Assembly (NCBI RefSeq): GCF_900157385.1
Contig: NZ_LT717701.1
Location: 2,855,331-2,919,330, forward strand
DNA from: Mycobacterium terramassiliense
GTDB lineage: Bacteria; Actinomycetota; Actinomycetes; Mycobacteriales; Mycobacteriaceae
Length of the DNA: 64,000 bases
Direction: 5' to 3'
The notes under the pieces were generated by a model, which saw only the letters and a program-made list of their open reading frames with translations, was not told the DNA's origin and ran no database searches. Every line of letters starts with the position of its first letter. The stretch's first letter is position 1. A program made the position numbers and the translations under genes. Below are positions 1 through 8,408 of the stretch, in pieces.

Positions 1-584
1 ATGTATTGGCGGCCGCTGCCCAGCCGGGCGCCCAGCCCCGTCGAAAACAGCGGCCGCAGCCGGCGCAGCGCGCCGCCCGACCGGGCCAGCACCAGGCCGG
101 TGCGGGCCAGCACCACCCGGGTGCCCGCGTACTGGGCCGGCAGCGTGGCGGCCTCCCAGTCCTCACACAGCTGGGCCAGGAAACCCATTCCCGCCCTTGC
201 GGTTTCGTCGACCACGCGGTCTTTGGTGTTTCCGTAGTAGCCCACCGCGCTGGCGTTGATCAGGGTTTCGACGCCGGCGTCGGCGACGGCGTTGGCCAGC
301 ACCTCGGTGGGGGCGATGCGGCTGTCGCGCAGGCTCTGCTTGAAGGCACCCGACCAGCGGCGCTGGCCGACATTGACGCCGCACAGGTTGACGACGGCGT
401 CGACGTCGGCCAGCGCGTCGGCGTCGAAATCGCCGCTCTCCGGGTTCCAGTGCAGTTCCTCGGAGTTCGTCGGCGTCCGGCGCACGATGCGCAGCACCGG
501 GTGGTCTGCGGCGCGCAGCGCCGCGGCCAAAGCCGAGCCGATCAGGCCGGACGAACCCGCTATCGCGATGACGGGCTTGGCCAC
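1..584 (-). CDS. SDR39U1-type NAD-dependent epimerase, N-terminal part (runs off window)
   Basis: The minus-strand frame is open from a GTG at 584 to the window edge, giving 194 codons of the N-terminal half. It begins with a Rossmann dinucleotide-binding motif (IAGSSGLIGSALAAAL, residues about 7-22). Further on it carries NASAVGYYGN and ends near LGSGRQYM, which are hallmarks of the epimerase family PF01370 with the DUF1731 C-terminus (SDR39U1, Rv2216-like). The substrate is unknown; family members are putative nucleotide-sugar or sulfolipid-type epimerases. It lies 15 bp downstream of dlaT on the same strand, so the two are probably co-transcribed. The GTG was chosen because it places the glycine-rich loop at the usual distance from the N-terminus. 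Confidence 0.85.
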   Translation of the reverse strand, partial: MAKPVIAIAGSSGLIGSALAAALRAADHPVLRIVRRTPTNSEELHWNPESGDFDADALADVDAVVNLCGVNVGQRRWSGAFKQSLRDSRIAPTEVLANAVADAGVETLINASAVGYYGNTKDRVVDETARAGMGFLAQLCEDWEAATLPAQYAGTRVVLARTGLVLARSGGALRRLRPLFSTGLGARLGSGRQY

Positions 585-599
585 GGTTGTCCAAGCCTC

Positions 600-2325
600 C
601 TATAGACCAAGGTCGGCCTCGAACGCTGCCTCTTCGAGCCGGTGCTTGATCGTGGTGAGGAAACGCCCGGCATCGGCGCCGTCGATCAGCCGATGGTCAT
701 AGGTCAGCGGGAGATAGCACACCGAGCGGACGCCGATCGACTCGTTGCCGAACTCGTCCACGATCACCCGCGGCCGCTTGACGATCGCGCCGGTGCCCAG
801 CATCGCGGCCTGCGGCGGAACCAGGATCGGGGTGTCGAACAACGCGCCCTGGCTGCCGATGTTGGTGATGGTGAAGGTGCCGCCGGACAACTCGTCGGGC
901 TTGAGGTTGCCCGAGCGGGCGCGGTCGGCGATGTCGGCGATCGCCCTGGCTAGGCCCGCCAGCGACAGGTCGCCGGCGTTGTGGACGACGGGGGACAGCA
1001 GCCCCTGCTCGGTGTCGACGGCGAAGCCCAGGTGTTCGGCGTCGTAGTAGGTGATCTCCTTGGTGTCCTCGTTGTAGCTGGCGTTGATGTTCGGGTGGAT
1101 CTTCAGGGCGTCGATCACGGCCCGGGCGATGAACGGCAGGTAGGTCAGGTTCACGCCCTCGCGCTCGGCGAACGCCGACTTGGCCCTGGCCCGCAGCCCG
1201 ACGATCTTGGTCATGTCGACCTCGTGGGTCTGGGTGAGCTGGGCCGTGGCCTGCAGGGACTCGCGGGTCTTGGCCGCGGTGATCTGGCGGATCCGGCTGG
1301 CCTTCTGCGTGGTGCCACGCAGGTGCGCCAGCGCGGGCGCCGGGGCGGCCGCGGCGGCGGGAGCCGCCTTGGCCGGCTGTGCGGCGGGCGCGGCGGCGGG
1401 GGCCTGCGCGGGCGCGGGCGCCGCCTTGGCTTCTTGTCTCTTCTGGGCGGCGGCGAGTACGTCCTGCTTGCGGATGCGGCCGCCGACGCCGGTGCCCGTG
1501 ACCTCGGCGAGGTCGATGTTGTTTTCGTTGGCCAGCTTTCGCACCAGCGGTGTCACGTACGGCGCGCCGTCGGTGCCCGGGCCGCCGGATTCCGCGGCGG
1601 CCGGGGCCGGGGCCGGTTGCGGTTTCGGCGCCGGCCCCGGCTTTTGGCTCCGGCTTGGGCGCGGGCGGGGCCGGCGGGGCGCTCGCACCGGATGCCTCCG
1701 CGCTCGAGCCGATCCGCGCCAACTCGCCGCCGACCGGCACGGTCGCGTCCTCCTCGGCGGTGATGCTGACGAGCACGCCGGCCACCGGGGAGGGGATTTC
1801 GGTATCCACCTTGTCGGTGGACACCTCCACCAGCGGCTCGTCGACCTGAACCGAATCGCCGACCTTCTTCAGCCAGCGGGTCACGGTGCCCTCGGCCACC
1901 GACTCGCCGAGCTCGGGCATCAGCACCGGCTTGGAGTCGCCGGAAGCGCCGGCCCCCGACTCGGCCGGGGCCGGCGCCGCGGGCTGCGGTTCGGGCTCCG
2001 GCTCGGGTTGAGCCTCGGCTCGGGGCTGCGGCTCGGGCTCGGGTTCGGGCTGGCTGGGCGCCGCGGGCTGGGCCTGGGGCTGCTCGCCCGCGTCGCCGAT
2101 GACGGCGAGTTCGCCACCGACCTCGACGGTGTCGTCCTCCTGGGCGACGATCTTGGTCAGTACGCCCGCGGCCGGCGAGGGAATCTCGGTGTCGACCTTG
2201 TCGGTCGACACCTCGACGAGCGGCTCGTCGAGTTCGACCGTGTCGCCTTCCTGCTTGAGCCAGCGCGTGACCGTCCCCTCGGTGACGCTCTCACCGAGTG
2301 CCGGCATCTGGACGGAGAAGGCCAT
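600..2325 (-). CDS. dlaT: Dihydrolipoamide acyltransferase (E2 of pyruvate dehydrogenase / PNR-P), apparent frameshift
   Basis: E2 component that transfers acetyl groups from lipoyl lysine to CoA; in M. tuberculosis DlaT also serves the peroxynitrite reductase/peroxidase. Two lipoyl domains are visible, each with EVSTDKVDTEIPSP (lipoyl lysines at about residues 43 and 172), joined by Pro/Glu/Ala-rich linkers. The E3-binding region (VRKLANENNIDL, GTGVGGRIRKQDVL) and the catalytic domain ending in DHRLIDGADAGRF follow, but in a different frame. The lipoyl half reads from ATG 2325. The catalytic half is open only in the frame one base away, to the stop at 600. The switch maps to the plus-strand TTTT at 1642-1645 (AAAA in the mRNA) in the linker near codon 227. 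Removing one base gives about 574 residues (M. tuberculosis: about 553). As written, the protein would lose its catalytic domain. A sequencing error, a real lesion or slippage are all possible. Confidence 0.9.
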
Positions 2326-2520
2326 CGTTTCTGACTCCTCGATCGCTCGTGGGTCGGGGCTGGTCGTACGTCTCGCTTGGAAGAACCGAAGTAGCTATCC
2401 AAAACTATCCTGTCACTGCGCATTCCTCGGCACACATCCAGGGCGCGGGCCGCGCGGCTGCCCGGGCGGCCCGAACACCCTTGCTACGGTGTGGCGACGT
2501 AGTCAAAGCGGGGAGGTCCG

Positions 2521-4293
2521 GTGCCGGCAATACAAGAGGTGCCCCAGCGGTTCGTCGACAGCGCGGACGGCACGCGGATCGCCGTCTACGAGGAGGGCAA
2601 CCGGGAGGGCCCGACCGTCGTGCTGGTGCACGGCTTCCCCGATTCCCACGTGCTGTGGGACGGCGTGGTGCCGCTGCTGGCCGAGCGGTTCCGCGTGATC
2701 CGCTACGACAACCGGGGCGTCGGCATGTCGGCGGCGCCCAAGCCGGTTTCCGCCTACACCATGGCCCGGTTCGCCGACGATTTCGCCGCGGTGATCGGCG
2801 AGCTCAGCCCGGGTGCGCCGGTGCACGTCCTGGCCCACGACTGGGGCTCGGTCGGCATCTGGGAGTACCTGAAGCGCCCGGGCGCCGGCGACCGGGTCGC
2901 CTCGTTCACGTCGGTGTCCGGCCCCAGCCAGGACCAGCTGGTCGAGTACATCTTCGGCGGGCTGCGGCGGCCCTGGCGCCCCCGGCGCTTTGTGCGGGCC
3001 ATCAGCCAGGCGCTGCGGCTGACCTACATGGTGTTCTTCTCGATCCCGGTGCTGGCGCCGCTGTGCCTGCGGCTGTTGTTGTCGATCCCCGCGCTGCGGC
3101 GCAACGCCGTCGACAACATTCCCGACGACAAGATCCATCACTCCGCCAAGCTGGCCGCCGACGCCGCACATTCGGTGAAAACCTATCCCGCCAACTACTT
3201 TCGGTCGTTCTCCCGCAAGCGGGAGCTGCACATGGTCGACGTGCCGGTGCAGCTCATCGTCAACACGCGGGACAAGTACGTCCGGCCCTACGGCTTCGAC
3301 GACACGGCGCGCTGGGTGCCGCGACTGTGGCGCCGCGACATCAGGGCTGGCCACTTCTCGCCGATGTCACACCCGCAGGTGATGGCGGCCGCGGTGCACG
3401 ACTTCGCCGACCTGGCCGACGGCAAACAGCCGGGCCGGGCGATGCTGCGCGCGCAGGTCGGACGCCCCCGCGGGCGCTTCGGCGACACCCTGGTGGCGGT
3501 CACCGGCGCGGGCAGCGGCATCGGGCGCGAGACCGCGTTCGCCTTCGCCCGGGCGGGCGCCGAGCTGGTGGTCAGCGACATCGACGAGGCCACCGTCAAG
3601 GAGACCGCCGCCGAGATCACGGCGCGCGGCGGCGTCGCCCACGCGTACGTGCTCGACGTGTCCGACGCCGGCGCGGTCGAGGCGTTCGCCGAGCGGGTCA
3701 GCGCCGCGCACGGCGTGCCCGACATCGTCGTCAACAACGCCGGCATCGGGCAGGCGGGATGTTTCCTGGACACCCCGGTCGAGGAGTTCGACCGGGTGCT
3801 CGAGATCAACCTGGGCGGCGTGGTCAACGGCTGCCGGTCGTTCGGCCGCCGCCTGGTCGAGCGCGGCACCGGCGGCTACATCGTCAACGTCGCGTCGATG
3901 GCCGCCTACGCCCCGCAGCAGTCGCTGATCGCCTACTGCACCTCGAAGGCCGCGAACTACATGTTTTCCGACTGCCTGCGGGCCGAACTGGACGCGGCCG
4001 GGGTCGGGGTGACGACGATCTGCCCCGGCGTCATCAACACCAACATCATCAGCACCACCCGCTTCAGCGCCCCGGTCGGCAAGGACGGCAACGTCGACGG
4101 CCGGCGGGGCCAGCTCGGGCGCCTCTTCGCGCTGCGCCACTACGGGCCGGAAAAGGTCGCCAAGGCGATCCTGTCGTCGGTCGAAAAGAAAAAGCCGATT
4201 CGGCCCGTCGCGCCGGAAGCCTATGCGGTGTACGGCCTTTCCCGCGTGGCGCCGCAGGCGTTGCGCAACGCCGCGCGGGTGCGGGTGATCTAG
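2521..4293 (+). CDS. ephD: Bifunctional epoxide hydrolase / short-chain dehydrogenase EphD
   Basis: 590 residues in two fused enzymes. Residues 1 to about 300 are an alpha/beta hydrolase: VLVHGFPDSH oxyanion region, nucleophile motif LAHDWGSVG, and late His in AGHFSPM. From about residue 322 there is a short-chain dehydrogenase with VTGAGSGIGRETAF (NAD(P) loop), NNAGIGQAG and the YCTSK catalytic Tyr/Lys pair near residue 470. The M. tuberculosis homologue EphD acts on mycolic-acid-type lipids (epoxy to keto conversion), so a cell-envelope lipid substrate is likely. The GTG start at 2521 matches the length of the homologue (592). The gene is divergent from dlaT. Its TAG stop shares a CTAG with the converging gene at 4290. 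Confidence 0.92.
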   Translation: MPAIQEVPQRFVDSADGTRIAVYEEGNREGPTVVLVHGFPDSHVLWDGVVPLLAERFRVIRYDNRGVGMSAAPKPVSAYTMARFADDFAAVIGELSPGAPVHVLAHDWGSVGIWEYLKRPGAGDRVASFTSVSGPSQDQLVEYIFGGLRRPWRPRRFVRAISQALRLTYMVFFSIPVLAPLCLRLLLSIPALRRNAVDNIPDDKIHHSAKLAADAAHSVKTYPANYFRSFSRKRELHMVDVPVQLIVNTRDKYVRPYGFDDTARWVPRLWRRDIRAGHFSPMSHPQVMAAAVHDFADLADGKQPGRAMLRAQVGRPRGRFGDTLVAVTGAGSGIGRETAFAFARAGAELVVSDIDEATVKETAAEITARGGVAHAYVLDVSDAGAVEAFAERVSAAHGVPDIVVNNAGIGQAGCFLDTPVEEFDRVLEINLGGVVNGCRSFGRRLVERGTGGYIVNVASMAAYAPQQSLIAYCTSKAANYMFSDCLRAELDAAGVGVTTICPGVINTNIISTTRFSAPVGKDGNVDGRRGQLGRLFALRHYGPEKVAKAILSSVEKKKPIRPVAPEAYAVYGLSRVAPQALRNAARVRVI

Positions 4294-4631
4294 ACCGTTC
4301 GGGACCCCGACGGTCGTCGCACCAGCAGCGCGGCGCCGATCGCGACGACCCCGATGACGGCCAGCGGGATGGTCCAGCTGCGCCGGCCGTTCACCGACGA
4401 CTGGCATTGGGCCACGTAGTCGGTGTGCGGGAGGACCTGGTTCAGGATGGGGATGTTGGCGCCGTTCTTGTCGTTGGCATTGCGGGCGCTGGACAAGTCC
4501 ACCGCGATCCCGTTCCCGCATGAGACGGAATTGCCGTTGCCGTCCGACACGGACACCGGTACCAGCAGCCCGATGATCCCGGCCAGCAAAAGCACGGCGC
4601 CCACTGCGATGATGATCCGTCGCACAGTCAC
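4290..4631 (-). CDS. Small two-helix membrane protein, unknown function
   Basis: 113 residues. A hydrophobic helix at about residues 5-27 (IIIAVGAVLLLAGIIGLLVP) may act as signal anchor. A polar extracytoplasmic stretch with two cysteines follows (SVSCGNG and AQCQSS), which could form a disulfide. A second helix (WTIPLAVIGVVAIGAALLV, about residues 86-104) precedes a basic C-terminus. This two-helix plan with a Cys-containing loop is common in mycobacterial membrane proteins of unknown role. The gene converges on ephD and their stop codons overlap in a single CTAG. It is the first of three genes here that I do not place between ephD and pepB in M. tuberculosis. I do not recognise a named family. 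Confidence 0.65.
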   Translation of the reverse strand: MTVRRIIIAVGAVLLLAGIIGLLVPVSVSDGNGNSVSCGNGIAVDLSSARNANDKNGANIPILNQVLPHTDYVAQCQSSVNGRRSWTIPLAVIGVVAIGAALLVRRPSGSRTV

Positions 4632-4788
4632 TATTAGTCTCCCGTCGAACGCGAGTGTTGTAACGGCTTAGTAACCACTGGCCGCCGCCGCTAAACCGAC
4701 CGGCGCTCTCGGGCGTGCACCGAGGCGGCGCATGGTTCCCGCCGACCGGGGTACCCGTAGGCATCACTGCCGTGTGAAAGGACCTTCA

Positions 4789-5253
4789 ATGACGGCGACT
4801 CGAAAGATGGCGACCACCCGCGAGGTGCGGGCGTCGCGCCAGCAGATCTGGGATGCGATGAGCGACGGATGGACGTATGCGCAGTGGGTGGTGGGTAACA
4901 GCCGCACCCGCGCCGTCGACTCGAATTGGCCGCAGCCCGGCTCCGCGATCAAGCACTCGGTCGGGGTATGGCCGCTGGTGATCAGCGACGAAACGGTGGT
5001 CGAAAGCTGCACGCCCGGTGAGGAACTCGTGCTGCGCGCGGGTCTCGGATCGCTCGGCTCCGCGCGAATAACGTTGCGGCTCACCGATATTCCGGACGGC
5101 TGTCGCATCGATATGGTCGAGACACCGGCCTCCGGGCCGCTCCGGCTCCTGCCCGACCGGCTGGTCCTGGCCGCGGTCTACCCGCGCAACCGGGAATGCC
5201 TGTTGCGGTTGACGGCGCTTGCCGAACGCCTCGAGCCCAGCCAGGTCGACTAG
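4789..5253 (+). CDS. SRPBCC (polyketide-cyclase/START-like) protein
   Basis: 154 residues with the helix-grip pattern of the SRPBCC superfamily: an N-terminal strand leading into VRASRQQIWDAMSDGWTYAQW, the central LVISDETVVESC strands, and a C-terminal helix (LLPDRLVLAAVYPRNRECLLRL). Members bind hydrophobic ligands or catalyse cyclisation and hydrolysis; the ligand here is not deducible. ATG 4789 was chosen because AAAGGA lies about 8 nt upstream and because upstream in-frame codons are not coding-like. The next gene starts 3 nt after the stop, so the protein probably works with that FAD oxidoreductase. Confidence 0.75.
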   Translation: MTATRKMATTREVRASRQQIWDAMSDGWTYAQWVVGNSRTRAVDSNWPQPGSAIKHSVGVWPLVISDETVVESCTPGEELVLRAGLGSLGSARITLRLTDIPDGCRIDMVETPASGPLRLLPDRLVLAAVYPRNRECLLRLTALAERLEPSQVD

Positions 5254-5256
5254 GGC

Positions 5257-6849
5257 ATGGCCGACGAGACCGCTGACGCGGTCGTCATCGGCGCCGGACA
5301 CCACGGGCTGGTGGCGGCGTCGATGCTGGCCGACGCCGGTTGGGACGTGCTGGTGCTGGAGGCCCAGCCGGAACCGGGTGGCGCGGTGCGCAGCGCCGAA
5401 CTGACACCGGGTTACATCACCGACCTGTTCAGCTCGTTCTACCCCATGACGGTGGCCTCGCCGGCGATGGCGGCGCTGCGGCTCGAGGACCACGGCCTGC
5501 GGTGGTCCCGTGCGCCGGCGGTGGTGGGTCATCCGCGCTGCGCGACCGACGACGACCCGCCCATCATCTACCCCGACCCCGCCCGCACCGCAACGGAATT
5601 GGCGCGCCGGGAACCCGGGGACGGCGACAACTGGTGGCGCGCCGTGGAACTGTGGCAGCAGATCAAGGCGCCGCTGCTGGACGGGATGCTGGCGCCGTTT
5701 CCGCCGGTGCGGCCGATGCTGCGGCTGCTGCTGAAACTGGGCACCGCCGACGCGGTGCGGCTCGCCCGCCTGTTGATCCAGCCCGCCAACACCATGGCGG
5801 GCCGGCTGTTCGACGGCGACGCGCCGCGGACCCTGTTGCTGGGCAACGCGATGCACGCGGACGTGCCGCCGGACGCTCCCGTCAGCGGCGCGATGGGTTT
5901 CCTGATGACGATGCTCGCCCAGGACGGCGGCTGGCCGGTGCCCGTCGGCGGTTCGGGCCAGCTGACGGCGGCGCTGGTGCGGCGGGCCGGCTCGGCCGGC
6001 GCGCGAATCGAGTGCAACCAGAACGTTTCCCGCATCCAGGTGCGCGGCGGGCGGGCGGTGGGAGTGAGCACCGCCGGAGGCCGGACGGTTCGGGCCCGCC
6101 GGGCGGTCGTGGCCGACGTGACCGCGCCGCGGCTTTTTTGCGACATGCTGCCCGCGGACGCGGTCCCGGCCGGGTTGCGCCGCGAGCTCGAGCACTACGG
6201 CTGGGACCCGCCGGTGGTGAAGGTCAACTACGCGCTCGACGGCCCCGTTCCGTGGCGATCGGAGAACCTGCGGGACGTGGGCACCGTCCACCTCGGGGCC
6301 GACGGCGACGGGCTGGTGCGCTGGATGGCCGACCTGAACACCCGGGTGGTGCCCGAGCATCCGTTCCTGCTGTTGGGCCAGACCACCACGGCGGATCCGA
6401 GCCGATCGCCGGAGGGAACCGAAAGCGTATGGGCCTATACGCATTTGCCGCGCGACGTGGCCGATGACGCCGCCGCCGAGCGGCTCGCGAAGTCGATGGA
6501 TCAGGTGATCGAAGAGCACGCCCCGGGCTTCGGCGCGGCGGTGATCGACCGGTTCGTGCAACGCCCGTCGGACCTGGAGGCCAGCGACGCCAACCTGCAC
6601 CTGGGCGCCCTGAACGGCGGCACCGCGCAGCTGCAGCAGATGCTGATCTTTCGTCCCGCGCCCGGGATGGGCCGCGCCGAAACCCCGGTCGAGGGCCTGT
6701 ATCTGGGCAGCGCGTCGGCCACCCCGGGCGGGTCCGTGCACGGCGCGTGCGGCCGCAACGCGGCCAACGCCGCGCTGGCCGCCGGGGGAGTGACGGGCTG
6801 GCCGCGCCGCCGGGTCAGGCGGGCCGTCTTCTCGTTGCTGACGAACTAG
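5257..6849 (+). CDS. FAD-dependent oxidoreductase, phytoene desaturase / carotenoid isomerase-like
   Basis: 530 residues. The N-terminal FAD-binding motif is VVIGAGHHGLVAASMLADAG followed by the acidic strand end VLVLEAQPEPGGAVRS. A mid-protein VPVGGSGQLTAALVRRAG matches the second conserved block of phytoene-desaturase-like amine oxidases. The C-terminus has LYLGSASATPGGSVHGACG, the FAD-closing motif of the CrtI family. No carotenoid cluster is nearby, so the substrate is open; a lipid or polyprenoid is a guess. Translation is probably coupled to the SRPBCC gene 3 nt upstream. Its stop codon shares CTAG with pepB on the other strand. Confidence 0.85.
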   Translation: MADETADAVVIGAGHHGLVAASMLADAGWDVLVLEAQPEPGGAVRSAELTPGYITDLFSSFYPMTVASPAMAALRLEDHGLRWSRAPAVVGHPRCATDDDPPIIYPDPARTATELARREPGDGDNWWRAVELWQQIKAPLLDGMLAPFPPVRPMLRLLLKLGTADAVRLARLLIQPANTMAGRLFDGDAPRTLLLGNAMHADVPPDAPVSGAMGFLMTMLAQDGGWPVPVGGSGQLTAALVRRAGSAGARIECNQNVSRIQVRGGRAVGVSTAGGRTVRARRAVVADVTAPRLFCDMLPADAVPAGLRRELEHYGWDPPVVKVNYALDGPVPWRSENLRDVGTVHLGADGDGLVRWMADLNTRVVPEHPFLLLGQTTTADPSRSPEGTESVWAYTHLPRDVADDAAAERLAKSMDQVIEEHAPGFGAAVIDRFVQRPSDLEASDANLHLGALNGGTAQLQQMLIFRPAPGMGRAETPVEGLYLGSASATPGGSVHGACGRNAANAALAAGGVTGWPRRRVRRAVFSLLTN

Positions 6850-8393
6850 CCGTTCTCGGCGATGTCCTCGAGCACGGCGAACATGGTGCGGGTCGGCACG
6901 CCGGTGCCGCCCTTGGGCGTGTACCCCCACGGGCTGCCGGTGTTGTACGCCGGGCCGGCCACGTCGATGTGTGCCCAGCCCACCCCGTCGGCGACGAACT
7001 CGCGCAGGAACACCCCCGCCACCAGCATCCCGGCGAAGCGCTGCCCACTGATGTTGGACAGGTCGGCCACCGTGGACTTCAGGTCGTCCTTCAGCTCGTC
7101 GGGCAGCGGCATCGGCCAGCCGTTCTCGCCCACCCGCTGCGAGATCGCCGCCACCCGGTCGCGGAACTCGTCGCTGCCCATCACGCCGGGGATGCGGGCT
7201 CCCAGCGCCACCGTCTGCGCGCCGGTCAGCGTCGACGTCTCGATCAGGTAGTCCGGGTCGTCCTCGCACGCCCGCACGATGGCGTCGGCCAGGATCAGCC
7301 GGCCCTCGGCGTCCGTGTTCTGCACCTCCACGGTGGTTCCGCCGTACTGGGTCAGCACGTCGCCCGGGCGCTGGGCCGTCGCCGACGGCATGTTCTCGGC
7401 CATCGGCACCGTGGCGATCACATCGATCGGCAGTTGCCGCTGCGCGGCCAGCGCGACGGTCGCGATGACCGCGGCCGCGCCACCCATGTCCGAGGTCATG
7501 TAGTGCATCGACGCCGCCGGCTTGATCGAGATGCCGCCGGTGTCGAACGTGACGCCCTTGCCCACCAGAGCCACCTTTTTAGCCTGCTTGGGTTTCTTGG
7601 CGAGCTTGGAGCCGCGATGGGTGAGCCGCACCAGCCGCGGCGGGCGCGACGAGCCCTGACCGACCCCGATCACCCCGCCGTAGCCCGCCTTCTGCAGCGC
7701 CTTGTCGTCGAGCACCTCCACCTCGAGGCCCACCGATTCACCCAAAGCCTTTGCGCGCTTGGCGAATTCGGCCGGAAACAGGTGACTGGGCGGCGTGTTG
7801 ACCAGGTCGCGCGCGGTGGCGACCGCGGTCGCGACGGCCGCCCCGTGCGCGCTGTCCTTCTTGGCGTCCTTGGAGGTGGACAACACGGTGATCTTGCGCA
7901 GCCCGTTGTCTTTCGGCGCGGTCTTGTCGCTGCGGAACTCGGTGAAGCGGTAGCTGCCCAGGATCAGCCCCTCCACGGCGGCCGAGCACACGTCGTCGCC
8001 GGGCAACTGGGTCAACGTGGTCAGCACCGCCTCGGCCCCGCCCAGCAAGCGCGCCGCCACACCCGCGGCGCGACGGATCACGTCGGCCGGCCATTCGGGG
8101 CGCGGCTTGCCCAGCCCGATCGTCAGCACGCTGGCCACCGGCAGCGACGCCACCACCAGCCGGTGCACCTGCTCGCTGCCGCCGGTGGCCTCGAGCGCCT
8201 TCAGGCCGGATTCGATCTCGGCGACCGCGTCGGCGGACAGGAACGGCCCGGCCGCCGAGACGACCGCGCCCGGCTTGTCCTCGTCGCCGGCCGAGACGAC
8301 CGGAACCACCAATACCGCCGAACCCACGTTGCGTTTGGGCAGCGAGGTGGCGACGTTGACGGTGGGTGCTTGGTAGGCCGGTTCGGTGCTCAC
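6846..8393 (-). CDS. pepB: Leucyl aminopeptidase (M17 family)
   Basis: 515 residues, the same length as M. tuberculosis PepB (Rv2213). The enzyme releases N-terminal residues and is a cytosolic, usually hexameric two-metal peptidase. The metal and active-site region includes KGVTFDTGGISIKP (about residue 274) and the family signature QNTDAEGRLILADA (about residue 357). The C-terminus carries GWAHIDVAGPAYN. The N-terminal third is the variable macro-like domain. The gene lies 15 bp downstream of the adenylyl cyclase on the same strand, so co-transcription is likely. Confidence 0.95.
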   Translation of the reverse strand: MSTEPAYQAPTVNVATSLPKRNVGSAVLVVPVVSAGDEDKPGAVVSAAGPFLSADAVAEIESGLKALEATGGSEQVHRLVVASLPVASVLTIGLGKPRPEWPADVIRRAAGVAARLLGGAEAVLTTLTQLPGDDVCSAAVEGLILGSYRFTEFRSDKTAPKDNGLRKITVLSTSKDAKKDSAHGAAVATAVATARDLVNTPPSHLFPAEFAKRAKALGESVGLEVEVLDDKALQKAGYGGVIGVGQGSSRPPRLVRLTHRGSKLAKKPKQAKKVALVGKGVTFDTGGISIKPAASMHYMTSDMGGAAAVIATVALAAQRQLPIDVIATVPMAENMPSATAQRPGDVLTQYGGTTVEVQNTDAEGRLILADAIVRACEDDPDYLIETSTLTGAQTVALGARIPGVMGSDEFRDRVAAISQRVGENGWPMPLPDELKDDLKSTVADLSNISGQRFAGMLVAGVFLREFVADGVGWAHIDVAGPAYNTGSPWGYTPKGGTGVPTRTMFAVLEDIAENG

Positions 8394-8408
8394 GGCAAAC
8401 CACCCTAG

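Noticed and set aside
600..1688. Independent gene starting at 1688 for the catalytic half of dlaT
   Set aside because: The beginning of that frame is the wrong-frame reading of the linker; no ribosome-binding site is present and the two halves together make one E2.
4786..7269. Long minus-strand open frame opposite the FAD oxidoreductase
   Set aside because: It covers three real genes in the antisense direction, is Arg/His/Gln-rich and shows no family motif.
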